Shown in pieces: positions 1-8,509 of a stretch of 64,000 nt of DNA. Origin of the DNA: Aphanomyces cochlioides (lineage: Eukaryota > Oomycota > Saprolegniomycetes > Saprolegniales > Verrucalvaceae). Under the pieces are notes generated by a model that saw nothing but the letters and a program-made list of their open reading frames with translations, was not told the origin of the DNA and ran no database searches. How positions within the stretch are numbered: the first letter of the stretch is position 1; every line of letters starts with the position of its first letter. The stretch spans positions 2,418,001 to 2,482,000 of the forward strand of contig JAHQRK010000011.1 of assembly GCA_019828595.1 (NCBI GenBank), read 5' to 3'. The position numbers and the translations under genes are program-made.

Positions 1-669
1 GAGTGTGGGACTTGTGAAGGCTCGTGCCACGGGGTTTTGACGGCGAAACAGATCCACCAGAGACAAACTGTGCATCCATTGTTCCAGTTGAAGGGTGCCG
101 GCCATGGTGGAGGTACTGGGTCTCAACGAATCCAAATCTTTGTTGAGAGTGCAGTTGAAATCTCCTCCAACAATGTGGAGCGCATGTGGAGGAAAGTCGC
201 GTGGCAATTCTTCGAAGTAACTTGCTCGTTGTTGGAAGGCTGCCGGCGCATAGATATTGTGGAGAACGACTGTCAGTGGACCCAGAGTACATCGCACTTG
301 TAGATAACGACCACGAAGCACTGGGTTGTCATGAGGGACTTGAGTGGCGTTCTTCAAAGGAGAGTGAGGATGTATCAACGTAGCCAGACCTCCAGTGGCT
401 GGCGACGTGGATACTTCAGGGTAAATAGGCTCTTCAAAGAACAAAGAGCCTTCGTGGTTTGTGATGCGTTGCCAATGGAACGCAACACGGTCGTGGAGAC
501 TTGGCGTGCGGAAACGGGTTTCTTGGATAAAGGAAACGTCGTGAACACTTGATAGTTTGTCGAGGATGTACCGATGACTGTTGGAGAAGCCATTGGTGTT
601 GAGGGAGATGATTTGTGGGTCCCAGTCCACGAGTTCAGTTGGGACATCGGAGAAGTTGTTGTCACTCAT
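1..669 (-). CDS. LINE ORF2 N-terminus (endonuclease domain), partial
   Basis: This is the first 223 codons of ORF2, starting at the ATG at 669-667 and cut by the window edge. It holds most of the APE-type (exonuclease-endonuclease-phosphatase) endonuclease: LNTNG near residues 23-27, QET near 49-51, NIYAP near 138-142 and GGDFN at 168-172. In LINEs this domain nicks the target DNA so that the free 3' end can prime reverse transcription. The final RLDY and ADH motifs lie beyond the edge. The frame is open throughout and the spacing matches copy B base for base. A GTG lies just upstream of the ATG in the same frame, but the ATG is the natural start. Confidence 0.9.
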   Translation of the reverse strand, partial: MSDNNFSDVPTELVDWDPQIISLNTNGFSNSHRYILDKLSSVHDVSFIQETRFRTPSLHDRVAFHWQRITNHEGSLFFEEPIYPEVSTSPATGGLATLIHPHSPLKNATQVPHDNPVLRGRYLQVRCTLGPLTVVLHNIYAPAAFQQRASYFEELPRDFPPHALHIVGGDFNCTLNKDLDSLRPSTSTMAGTLQLEQWMHSLSLVDLFRRQNPVARAFTSPTL

Positions 670-747
670 CACGAGTACAGATGAAAATGAGTAGAATGGA
701 GGGGTCAGAGGGGAGGTTGAAATGGATTGAAGCAGGGGATAGAAGCC

Positions 748-3700
748 TTAGAGTTGATCGTCCTCCAAATCGAGGGGATCAATTTCGTCGGCGTTCATGG
801 AGTGGTGAGCTTTGCTGCAGAGCTCGTCGATGTGGTAATTGTTGGTGATGCTTTTGAGCATCGAGATGGCCGACAAGACGGGAGCCGGCAAAGTGAACTT
901 CTCGAGATTGTCGCTGAAGTTTTCGATCAAAGCAAACAGCGACCAGTCCGTCAAGCAGTTGGTGTCAGGCAATCTTGTTGCTTCTTGGTTCAATAGAACA
1001 GTCAGTGCCTCCGAGTTTGTGTAGAGGTCTGGGGCCCGATTTGAGAGGAATAAGTCAATCGTAGCAAGTGCAAAGAGGATGCGCTTGATCTCTGGTATGT
1101 CCGTGGTCAATTCTTCCAAGATTTCTGACGGGTGAATCTTGTATTGAGCCATGAAGTTGACGTGATGTTTGTAGTTGTGAGGCTTGCCTTGAGCTTTTAA
1201 CAAAGCCATCTTGCGCTCAATAGTCTTGGTTGCAACAAGTGACTGAAACAAACTGAGGTCTTCATCTTGTGCGTACATAGCATGTGCAACGAGCTGAGGA
1301 TCATCTCGCAAAATGCGTTGACATTCGGTGATACTGCCTTCGACTTTCTTGTCTCGAATGATCTTCTTCGCCAATTCGAGGTGGGCTGCAGCAGACTTGT
1401 TAAGTCGTTGTTTCTTCGCTTTGCCTTTGGTCTTTTTCGGGCGTGGCGCACTTGAATCTTCCAATACAATTCGAGGCACTGCAAAGTCTTCAAACGAGAG
1501 TTCCACGTCGTCTTCTTCGAGGATATGAAAACGGTTGGATGTCGGCAGGGGATCCAAACGTGGGGACGAAGGCAAAGTACGTTTTGGAGCTGGTCCAGAC
1601 CGGTAGCCCGTTACCAATTGAAGGTCCAGCGAGTTCTTGGGCTGCTCACTTGGTGGAGCAAGAGCGGGCGATTCGTTGGTAGACATTTCCACATCTTCTT
1701 GTTGTTTGTCTTGTCCATTGTTGTTAGGGGGATCGCTGTCACCAGACATATCGACATCAGAGCCATGAGAAGGAGCTGTTGGCTGTGGTTGTTCATCTTG
1801 ACGATCTCCAGATGCCTCAGTTGAGTCGGCCTTGCCTTCCGCATTTGTTCCAGGGTCTTGATCATGATCGTCTCCATCATGTTCAGGTTCTTTTTCTCCT
1901 GACGGAGGAGATTTTGCCGCTGCCTTGGCCGCTTGTGCCTTCGCTTTTTCAGCCTTGGCCTCTGCACGTCGTGAAACAATCGACGGAGGCAATGTCTTGT
2001 TCAGAGCAGCGATCTTGTGCTGAAACACGACGACAAAAGGCTGACCCGACGGATCCGTAATGGTGATTTCGCGTAGTGCGTCGCCGGATTTTGGCACCAG
2101 CACTGCAGGAGGCGCAGACGACTTGAAAATGACTCTCAAATGCGGCGACTTGATGTTCTGACCAGCAGTAGGGTTGAATGCTGCTATCACTGACTTGGTC
2201 AATGCAGCCATTTTCTTGACAATCGCCTTGGCCATCGAAGGGTGACTGACCTTGTTGAACGTAACGTAGTAGTTGTTGCCATAACGCGAGTACTTGGGAA
2301 CCAGGAAGTCTTTGCCACCAAGTCGAAACGTTGTGCCTCCCATTTCCACGCACGTAGACAAGTTGTAACTTGAGATCACAATGGTCTGTGGGTTCTTCTT
2401 GTGAATCAAAATGTTCGGAAATTTGGAGCCCCATAACGAACCAGGATTTTCCTTGACAAATTGATCGCAGATGACTTTTTCGGACCAGTCCTTGTAGCCT
2501 TCGCCCAACTTGACTGTGAGCTCGTACACTTGGGACTGGGGGGTGAGCAAAATGTTTTCAATGAAGGCGTCCATGTCACCAGAGTCTTTGTAGAATGTGT
2601 CCGCCATGGCCTCGCATCGCGCAATATCGTCATCGGCAACAGCATGAGCACCAGTGTTGCGGTGTTTCGCGCCTTTGGGAGCATTGCCTTGCTTGGAATC
2701 TTTCTTGGACGAAGCTGAATCCTTGCCGGGAGTCTTTTGCGTCCATGGATTGGCCTTTTCAGCGTTTTGTTGCTCTTGATCGCCTTGTATTTTGTCTGCC
2801 GCGGTAGGAGGATCAACAGCGCCATTTCCTTGAGCAACGGATTTGTCGACAATGTCTTGATTTGACTGTTCATTGTCATTGTTTGTCGATTGTTCCTCTT
2901 GAATAACTTCTCCAGGAGTATCACACGACTTCGCTTGGCCGTTAATGTCGCCTGACCCATCCACCTCCGAGTGAATTTGAGTATTTCCCTCGTCGGTTAA
3001 GGCTTCGGTTTCAGTAGAATCCTTCCCCTCGGCGTCTCCAGAGACCATATCCACGTCCTCTTGAGATTTTTCTTCTTCCTCTCCCGTTCTAGGAGGCTCA
3101 GCACAGGGGGCGACGCGGTTGGTGGCTGCTGGCTCAGTCCCATTGGTCACGAGAAAGGCCGGGGCCAGACCCCCAGTGACAGGGGTAGAAGGGGAATCCA
3201 TGCCATCCCCGCAGCACGGTGACTGGGGTACACCATTGCTCCGGCGAGAACCCAAATCGGGATACCGCCCCCGCCCCTCCGAAGAGGCCCCTGGGGGGAA
3301 GTAGACAGAACCGCAGGGTGTGCCCACAGGGGGGGCCCTCGTAGCCTCTAGAGCTGGCATGGACCCCGTTTTCTCGCCGCCTTCACTGGGGATCGACTCC
3401 AATTGGAGTCCAGGGAAGCAGCCACCACAGGCACAAGGCCCCAGTGGTTCGCCCTCCTGAGTGAGGGCTTCGCTAGACAAGTTAACGACAGTGGTCTGGG
3501 GGTCAACCACTGACCCACTGAGGTTGACCCCCCCTGGAACTCCGGCGAGTGGAGCACCAGGTGAAGCGCTGGGGGAGCGAGACGCAGATTGGTCTCCAGA
3601 GACGCTGTTGGGGTCGAACTCGACCTCCACTTCGGCCCTAGGGTTAGGTGTAGAGACATTACTCACACCACTTCCGCCATCCTGATTGGACGACGAAAGT

Positions 3701-3786
3701 GCGTGAGGTGATACAATACCTGGAATGATGGTGACTCCGTGAGTGTTGGTCTCACGGAGCTCGGAACAGCTGTTGGCGTTGGACAT
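748..3786 (-). CDS. LINE ORF1 protein, 1012 aa (copy A)
   Basis: This intact ORF1 has the same length and architecture as in copy B. The frame stays open upstream of the ATG at 3786-3784, through the 61-nt 5' UTR and into the satellite. I chose the ATG because it has A at -3 (CAAAATG), lies just inside the conserved element 5' end, and gives the same 1012 codons in five copies (A, B, C, L and the rejoined K). Compared with B it carries a few substitutions, for example TETE instead of TESE near residue 260 and a Gln in the Ala/Lys-rich stretch near 618. The stop is TAA at 750-748. Confidence 0.9.
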   Translation of the reverse strand: MSNANSCSELRETNTHGVTIIPGIVSPHALSSSNQDGGSGVSNVSTPNPRAEVEVEFDPNSVSGDQSASRSPSASPGAPLAGVPGGVNLSGSVVDPQTTVVNLSSEALTQEGEPLGPCACGGCFPGLQLESIPSEGGEKTGSMPALEATRAPPVGTPCGSVYFPPGASSEGRGRYPDLGSRRSNGVPQSPCCGDGMDSPSTPVTGGLAPAFLVTNGTEPAATNRVAPCAEPPRTGEEEEKSQEDVDMVSGDAEGKDSTETEALTDEGNTQIHSEVDGSGDINGQAKSCDTPGEVIQEEQSTNNDNEQSNQDIVDKSVAQGNGAVDPPTAADKIQGDQEQQNAEKANPWTQKTPGKDSASSKKDSKQGNAPKGAKHRNTGAHAVADDDIARCEAMADTFYKDSGDMDAFIENILLTPQSQVYELTVKLGEGYKDWSEKVICDQFVKENPGSLWGSKFPNILIHKKNPQTIVISSYNLSTCVEMGGTTFRLGGKDFLVPKYSRYGNNYYVTFNKVSHPSMAKAIVKKMAALTKSVIAAFNPTAGQNIKSPHLRVIFKSSAPPAVLVPKSGDALREITITDPSGQPFVVVFQHKIAALNKTLPPSIVSRRAEAKAEKAKAQAAKAAAKSPPSGEKEPEHDGDDHDQDPGTNAEGKADSTEASGDRQDEQPQPTAPSHGSDVDMSGDSDPPNNNGQDKQQEDVEMSTNESPALAPPSEQPKNSLDLQLVTGYRSGPAPKRTLPSSPRLDPLPTSNRFHILEEDDVELSFEDFAVPRIVLEDSSAPRPKKTKGKAKKQRLNKSAAAHLELAKKIIRDKKVEGSITECQRILRDDPQLVAHAMYAQDEDLSLFQSLVATKTIERKMALLKAQGKPHNYKHHVNFMAQYKIHPSEILEELTTDIPEIKRILFALATIDLFLSNRAPDLYTNSEALTVLLNQEATRLPDTNCLTDWSLFALIENFSDNLEKFTLPAPVLSAISMLKSITNNYHIDELCSKAHHSMNADEIDPLDLEDDQL

Positions 3787-3847
3787 TTTGAGCGCGGCAG
3801 CACTTGATAACTTCTTGACTTGAGGGGTACGAGGCAAATTCGGAAGT

Positions 3848-4229
3848 GAGATGCAGTTTGTGGGGTATGCTTGGGACTCTCGCGTGTTGATTTCGGACCA
3901 AGTTGGTGCTTGGTCGTCCACCACACGAGCATGACACCTTTCAAACATGCCAGACGTGGCGAGTGGGTGTCTCGATGGGGTCGAGATGTGCATGTGGCAC
4001 GTGTGTACCAAGTGGAGAAAAAGTGGCATCGAGATGCAGTTTGTGGGGTATGCTTGGGACTCTCGCGTGTTGATTTCGGACCAAGTTGGTGCTTGGTCGT
4101 CCACCACACGAGCATGACACCTTTCAAACATGCCAGACGTGGCGAGTGGGTGTCTCGATGGGGTCGAGATGTGCATGTGGCACGTGTGTACCAAGTGGAG
4201 AAAAAGTGGCATCGAGATGCAGTTTGTGG
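3848..4229. repeat. 183-bp satellite, exactly two units plus 16 bp
   Basis: The 382 bp between copies A and B equal 2 x 183 + 16. The stretch begins and ends with the same 16 bp, gagatgcagtttgtgg. The last 15 bases are also the target-site duplication of copy B. The sequence is the same satellite as the large array at 11610-27475. Confidence 0.97.
4215..4229. repeat. Target-site duplication of copy B, 3' side
   Basis: AGATGCAGTTTGTGG here is repeated at 11610-11624 on the other side of copy B. Both copies are satellite sequence in the same phase, so removing B and one duplicate restores an unbroken satellite. The final GG is directly joined to the element's 3' end (TTAAATG on the plus strand). 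Confidence 0.95.
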
Positions 4230-4375
4230 TTAAATGAGTTGTATTAACCTTATTTTTGAGCAAAGGCCCTAATGACTTACTAATTTGCCTCGTACTGTAT
4301 AAATAGAACTTGGAAAACAGAATATGGCAAAGTGGTCATTGGACAGGAGATGAAGTGAGTGAGCCGTCAGCTCTC
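4230..4375 (-). other. LINE 3' UTR with terminal hairpin and 5'-end complement
   Basis: This 146-nt tail lies between the ORF2 stop and the 3' junction. At its extreme end GGTTAA (4228-4233, including the two target bases GG) can pair with TTAACC (4244-4249) across a 10-nt loop. Positions 4275-4296 are complementary in the RNA to the element's 5'-terminal 22 nt. There is no A-tract or microsatellite tail. These are the obvious candidates for the RNA structure recognised by the element's own reverse transcriptase. Confidence 0.8.
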
Positions 4376-7300
4376 TCATGAAACGACGCTGTTAGGAATG
4401 ATGTGTTGACGTAACCAGTGGTCCGAAGATAGATGCTTGAGCACATTGAATACCTTGGTGTATCCCTTCTTGAGAGGGAGATCAACCAGGAGGTGTTGTA
4501 GATGTAGCTTGATCAAAGAGGCAGCATGAATGGCAACTTCCATCGGACTCTTCGCTGTGAGGTCGGGTCGAAAGGTGCGATCGGCACGTTGGAGCCATAT
4601 TTGATAATACACGCAGGCTCGGACAATCGGCCAGATCTTCAGATAGCCACGGATGTAGTATCCATCGGACGGCTTGGGCGTCTCGTAGAACATTTCCAGA
4701 CACGTTGACGGAAAGGAACACTCGAGCAGTCGCTGGATCGCCTTGAAAAAATACCAAACAGATTGACCATATCCACAAGAGAACAGGAAATGCTCGTACG
4801 TCTCATTGACACGACAGAAGACACACGTCGGCTTGGGGTCTTGGTACTGAAACAGATATTGCATGGCGTTGGCGCGGAGAAGGGTCTTGAAAATGAACTC
4901 TCCATATCGAGGGAGAATGTGGTCGGGTTGGAGGAAGGCGGCAAGTTGGGTAAGGCGCTTGGGGTCTTCGTAAAAGTTGGATGGCAGGTTGAGATGCTTG
5001 GTAGGAAGGATGGACGAGCTGACAGCTGGAGAAGCTCTGATCTTAGCCGATTTCGAAGTCGCAAGCGCCAACAAGATCGGACTCGAGTCAGGGTGTATCA
5101 TCCAGTGCCATTCCATCCATTCAGAGCTTGGCGTCGGCAAGTGGAACACGGGAGCATCCTCTTCAGAAACAATCTCAAACAATCGTGATAACTTGGTCAC
5201 CAAGATTGAGATCCATTGTTTCGTTGGAGGGACAAAATTGGCTTGGCGGCAGGCACGGTTGATTTTGTCGAACAAGATCGAAGCTGGCCAAACTCGCTGA
5301 CACGGAGTCAACAAATGCGACAACTTCGTGATGTGAAGCGACGCCAATACATTGGCTTGGTCTTGCGTCGATGTAGAGCACTGATCGTATAGGTCTTCGA
5401 GTCCAGGCAGATACGAGTTGTGCCAAAGGGGAACATCCAAAGATGAGATGTGATTTGGACAGCCGTACGGAGTCCAGCGAGATTCAAACCAGCTACTCAA
5501 TAAGGCTTTCCACATTGGAGTGATATTGGGATTCTTGTACAGTTGTCTGATGAATGCAGAAGAGCCATTTGCCAAGAGGAGATCTCGGGGGGAACCCCAT
5601 GGATGAAAAGCCTTCTCGAGGAGAGTATAGCCCGGCGTAATCCAGGCGGACATGGCAGACTTGCGGGGTGGGGTGGTGATGGCTTGAATGCATCTGATCA
5701 TGACAGAGCGGTTGTGTTGTTGCCATAAAGCAAGTGCATGGTGCAGGCCTAAGCCACCGGACTTCTTCGGCATGAATAGGATCTCCTTTTTGATCAAACG
5801 GAGGCCATGGACAGAGGAGGATGGGTTGATTTCTTCACCATGCATAAATTGAAGCATGGCCTTGTCGATCTTTTTGGCCAGGTCTTTGTCGGCAGGGACA
5901 AAAGCCAGTTGGTACCATAACACAGGCAGACATATGCTGTGCAGGATAGTGACTTTTCCGGCCATGGTTCGAGCCTTGTAGAGCCACAAAGACAAGCGAG
6001 CCACAAACTTCTCAAACACGTAATTGAAACGTGCCAATGGAGAAAGATTGGGCGCAACCAAGATACCAAGAGCCTTCACGGGACTGTCGGAAGTAACTTG
6101 TAGTGAGGCAAGGTTCCCATTCAACTGGCTGTAGGTCAGAATTTGGGTCTTGTCTACGTTGAGTCGGAAACCAGACTTGTCGCAAAAGGTTTGAACCAAT
6201 GCAAGCTGCCGGTGGAGGCACGTCTCATTTGCCGCATAGAGTTGCGAGTCGTCGGCAAAGTAACTCCCAGTGTGGTAGCGATCCCCACACTTGATGCCAT
6301 AGTTGGAGTGTTGCCGTAGGAGTTGGCACATCGGTTCCAAAGCGATCACAAACAGAAGTGGCGACAGTGGATCACCTTGCAACACACCGCGTGAGATGTG
6401 AACTGGCTTGGACAAGAAGCCGTTCACCAAGATGCGAGACTTGCGGCCCGAGTACAGTACGCGAACCATGTCAACAAAGGTTTCGGGAAAGCCATAGTGA
6501 CGGAGGACGCGGAGCAAGTACGCGTGGTCCACGCGATCAAAAGCTTTCTCAAAGTCAAGCAGTGCCACCATCGAGGACGGACTGTGTAGTTTGATGTGGT
6601 GCAGCATGTCATCCAGTCGTGCAATATTGGTTTGGATATTGCTTCGACGGATAAAGCCTTGCTGGTCCGGGTGGATGATGTGTCGAATGTGGCGCTGAAG
6701 TCGATAAGCCAGAATACTCGTCAGGATTTTCACATCCGTGTTGAGTAGGCTAATGGGCCGATAGTTCTTGGCTTGTGACTTGGGGCCTTTCTTGTGCAGC
6801 AACACCAGCGTACTGACAAGTTGCATGGGAGTCAAGCGAGGGTGAGAATGGAGCTGGTGTGTGAATAGCAGCTCCAATACCAACGACCACTTGTGAGGTG
6901 CAAGTTTGAGGACTTCGAATGGCAGAGCGTTGGGACCTGGCGCTGAGTTCGAACTGCTGTGTCGAATAGCATGATAGAACTCGTTGGCGCGCAAGGGAGC
7001 CGACAGCTCTTTCTGGGCTTGCTCTGGCAGTTGCTTGTGTCGAGTCAATGGGGTCAGAAATGACGACACTTCGTCTCCAGATCGCTGCACCTCGGGAGCT
7101 GCAAACAAGTCCTTGTAGTAGTCGACCAGGACGTCAGACATGCCTTGTTGATTGGAGACAACATTTCCATTGACATCCACCAACTCTTTGAAGACTGTCT
7201 TCTTCAAGGGGGTAGGGACAGGAGACATGAAGTGGAACTTGGACGAGCGCTCTGCTTTGTACAAGTGAAGTTGGAACGCCTGGTCTTGACGAAACTGCTT

Positions 7301-8431
7301 GTCTCGATCTTGCAGCTCGTGAATTTGCTTTTGAAGGTCTCGCACTCGATCCACCAGCACTGCATCTTGACGCATGTTGGGGACTTGCAAAAGCGAAGCG
7401 ATCTCCACAGCTAACTTCTTCAACGGCAGACGTTGTTTCTCCAATCGTTGAGAATGGAATTCTTTGAGTTGGGAGCGGATATCATTGACCAGCATGTCGT
7501 AGGCCTTGGAGATATTGTGGAATGTTGGAGACTTGTCCAAAAATCGATCCAGACATCCATGAACAATCTCGGCCGCTCGTGGTAGACGAAGTAGCCAAGT
7601 TGGAGCTTTCCATGATCCAGAGCCATGGCGCAATGTTTGACGCTTTGTGATGATACGACAAGCCACGTGGTCAGCCTGTGGAACGTGTGGCATGTGCGTC
7701 GCCTTCCAATGACGAAGACCCGCCAAGGTGGACGAACAAAAGATGTAGTCAAGTCGGTTGGTGAGTGTGGGACTTGTGAAGGTTCTTGCCACGGGGTTTT
7801 GACGGCGAAACAGATCCACCAGAGACAAACTGTGCATCCATTGTTCCAGTTGAAGGGTGCCGGCCATGGTGGAGGTACTGGGTCTCAACGAATCCAAATC
7901 TTTGTTGAGAGTGCAGTTGAAATCTCCTCCAACAATGTGGAGCGCATGTGGAGGAAAGTCGCGTGGCAATTCTTCGAAGTAACTTGCTCGTTCTTGGAAG
8001 GCTGCCGGCGCATAGATATTGTGGAGAACGACTGTCAGTGGACCCAGAGTACATCGCACTTGTAGATAACGACCACGAAGCACTGGGTTGTCATGAGGGA
8101 CTTGAGTGGCGTTCTTCAAAGGAGAGTGAGGATGTATCAACGTAGCCAGACCTCCAGTGGCTGGCGACGTGAATACTTCAGGGTAAATAGGCTCTTCAAA
8201 GAACAAAGAGCCTTCGTGGTTTGTGATGCGTTGCCAATGGAACGCAACACGGTCGTGGAGACTTGGCGTGCGGAAACGGGTTTCTTGGATAAAGGAAACG
8301 TCGTGAACACTTGATAGTTTGTCGAGGATGTACCGATGACTGTTGGAGAAGCCATTGGTGTTGAGGGAGATGATTTGTGGGTCCCAGTCCACGAGTTCAG
8401 TTGGGACATCGGAGAAGTTGTTGTCACTCAT
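4376..8431 (-). CDS. LINE ORF2: APE endonuclease / reverse transcriptase, 1351 aa
   Basis: This enzyme performs target-primed reverse transcription: it nicks target DNA and copies the element RNA from the exposed 3' end. Residues about 15-265 are the APE-type endonuclease, with LNTNG (23-27), QET (49-51), NIYAP, GGDFN (168-172), RLDY (227-230) and ADH (253-255, in place of the more usual SDH). Residues about 335-380 look coiled-coil-like. Residues about 500-800 are the reverse transcriptase: KNYRPISLLNTD, motif A DFEKAFDRVDH, motif B RGVLQGDPLSP (near 682-691), and catalytic motif C YFADD (724-728). A CCHC motif (C1203, C1206, H1214, C1219; C-x2-C-x7-H-x4-C) matches the zf-RVT type. I see no RNase H domain. 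The start is the ATG at 8431-8429, in frame with ORF1; the stop is TGA at 4378-4376. The C-terminus (DHWLRQHIIPNS) differs from the subfamily seen in C, F, I and L. Confidence 0.95.
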   Translation of the reverse strand: MSDNNFSDVPTELVDWDPQIISLNTNGFSNSHRYILDKLSSVHDVSFIQETRFRTPSLHDRVAFHWQRITNHEGSLFFEEPIYPEVFTSPATGGLATLIHPHSPLKNATQVPHDNPVLRGRYLQVRCTLGPLTVVLHNIYAPAAFQERASYFEELPRDFPPHALHIVGGDFNCTLNKDLDSLRPSTSTMAGTLQLEQWMHSLSLVDLFRRQNPVARTFTSPTLTNRLDYIFCSSTLAGLRHWKATHMPHVPQADHVACRIITKRQTLRHGSGSWKAPTWLLRLPRAAEIVHGCLDRFLDKSPTFHNISKAYDMLVNDIRSQLKEFHSQRLEKQRLPLKKLAVEIASLLQVPNMRQDAVLVDRVRDLQKQIHELQDRDKQFRQDQAFQLHLYKAERSSKFHFMSPVPTPLKKTVFKELVDVNGNVVSNQQGMSDVLVDYYKDLFAAPEVQRSGDEVSSFLTPLTRHKQLPEQAQKELSAPLRANEFYHAIRHSSSNSAPGPNALPFEVLKLAPHKWSLVLELLFTHQLHSHPRLTPMQLVSTLVLLHKKGPKSQAKNYRPISLLNTDVKILTSILAYRLQRHIRHIIHPDQQGFIRRSNIQTNIARLDDMLHHIKLHSPSSMVALLDFEKAFDRVDHAYLLRVLRHYGFPETFVDMVRVLYSGRKSRILVNGFLSKPVHISRGVLQGDPLSPLLFVIALEPMCQLLRQHSNYGIKCGDRYHTGSYFADDSQLYAANETCLHRQLALVQTFCDKSGFRLNVDKTQILTYSQLNGNLASLQVTSDSPVKALGILVAPNLSPLARFNYVFEKFVARLSLWLYKARTMAGKVTILHSICLPVLWYQLAFVPADKDLAKKIDKAMLQFMHGEEINPSSSVHGLRLIKKEILFMPKKSGGLGLHHALALWQQHNRSVMIRCIQAITTPPRKSAMSAWITPGYTLLEKAFHPWGSPRDLLLANGSSAFIRQLYKNPNITPMWKALLSSWFESRWTPYGCPNHISSLDVPLWHNSYLPGLEDLYDQCSTSTQDQANVLASLHITKLSHLLTPCQRVWPASILFDKINRACRQANFVPPTKQWISILVTKLSRLFEIVSEEDAPVFHLPTPSSEWMEWHWMIHPDSSPILLALATSKSAKIRASPAVSSSILPTKHLNLPSNFYEDPKRLTQLAAFLQPDHILPRYGEFIFKTLLRANAMQYLFQYQDPKPTCVFCRVNETYEHFLFSCGYGQSVWYFFKAIQRLLECSFPSTCLEMFYETPKPSDGYYIRGYLKIWPIVRACVYYQIWLQRADRTFRPDLTAKSPMEVAIHAASLIKLHLQHLLVDLPLKKGYTKVFNVLKHLSSDHWLRQHIIPNSVVS

Positions 8432-8509
8432 CACGAGTACAGATGAAAATGAGTAGAATGGAGGGGTCAGAGGGGAGGTTGAAATGGATTGAAGCAGGGG
8501 ATAGAAGCC
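8432..8509 (-). other. ORF1-ORF2 spacer, in frame and open
   Basis: The 78 nt between the ORF1 TAA and the ORF2 ATG are exactly 26 codons in the shared frame of both ORFs, with no further stop. The RNA is strongly pyrimidine-rich (CCCCTGCTTC, CCTCCCCTCTGACCCCTCC). The same length and openness is kept in A, B, C, E, I, K and L, with only single substitutions. It could serve termination-reinitiation, an internal start or stop-codon readthrough. The sequence alone does not decide. Confidence 0.75.

Larger units (their letters stand above)
1..3847 (-). mobile_element. LINE copy A, 5' half (runs off left edge)
   Basis: This copy reads right to left. Its 5' terminus (ACTTCCGAATTTGCC in sense) is at 3847, ORF1 at 3786-748, and the first 223 codons of ORF2 run to the window edge. 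It aligns to copy B with a constant offset of 7762 bp from position 1 to 3847, so it has no net indel. The 5' end abuts satellite sequence at 3848. Its 3' end is outside the window. Nothing seen breaks either ORF, so it may be another intact copy. Confidence 0.95.

Noticed and set aside
4230..4262. Poly(A) or microsatellite tail at the element 3' end
   Set aside because: All eight 3' ends are the same non-repetitive ..CTCATTTAA joined to target CC; the only A run (AAAAATAA in sense) is internal.
3787..4263. N-terminal extension of ORF1 into the satellite (copies A and B), or antisense into copy K (copy L)
   Set aside because: The extension differs with whatever flanks each copy, while the ATG 61 nt inside the element gives 1012 codons in all intact copies.
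4376..4800. RNase H domain or additional enzyme after the CCHC motif of ORF2
   Set aside because: The about 130 residues after C1219 show no RNase H-type DEDD pattern that I can recognise.
8429..8434. GTG start one codon upstream of the ORF2 ATG
   Set aside because: The adjacent ATG is the normal eukaryotic start and is conserved in every copy.
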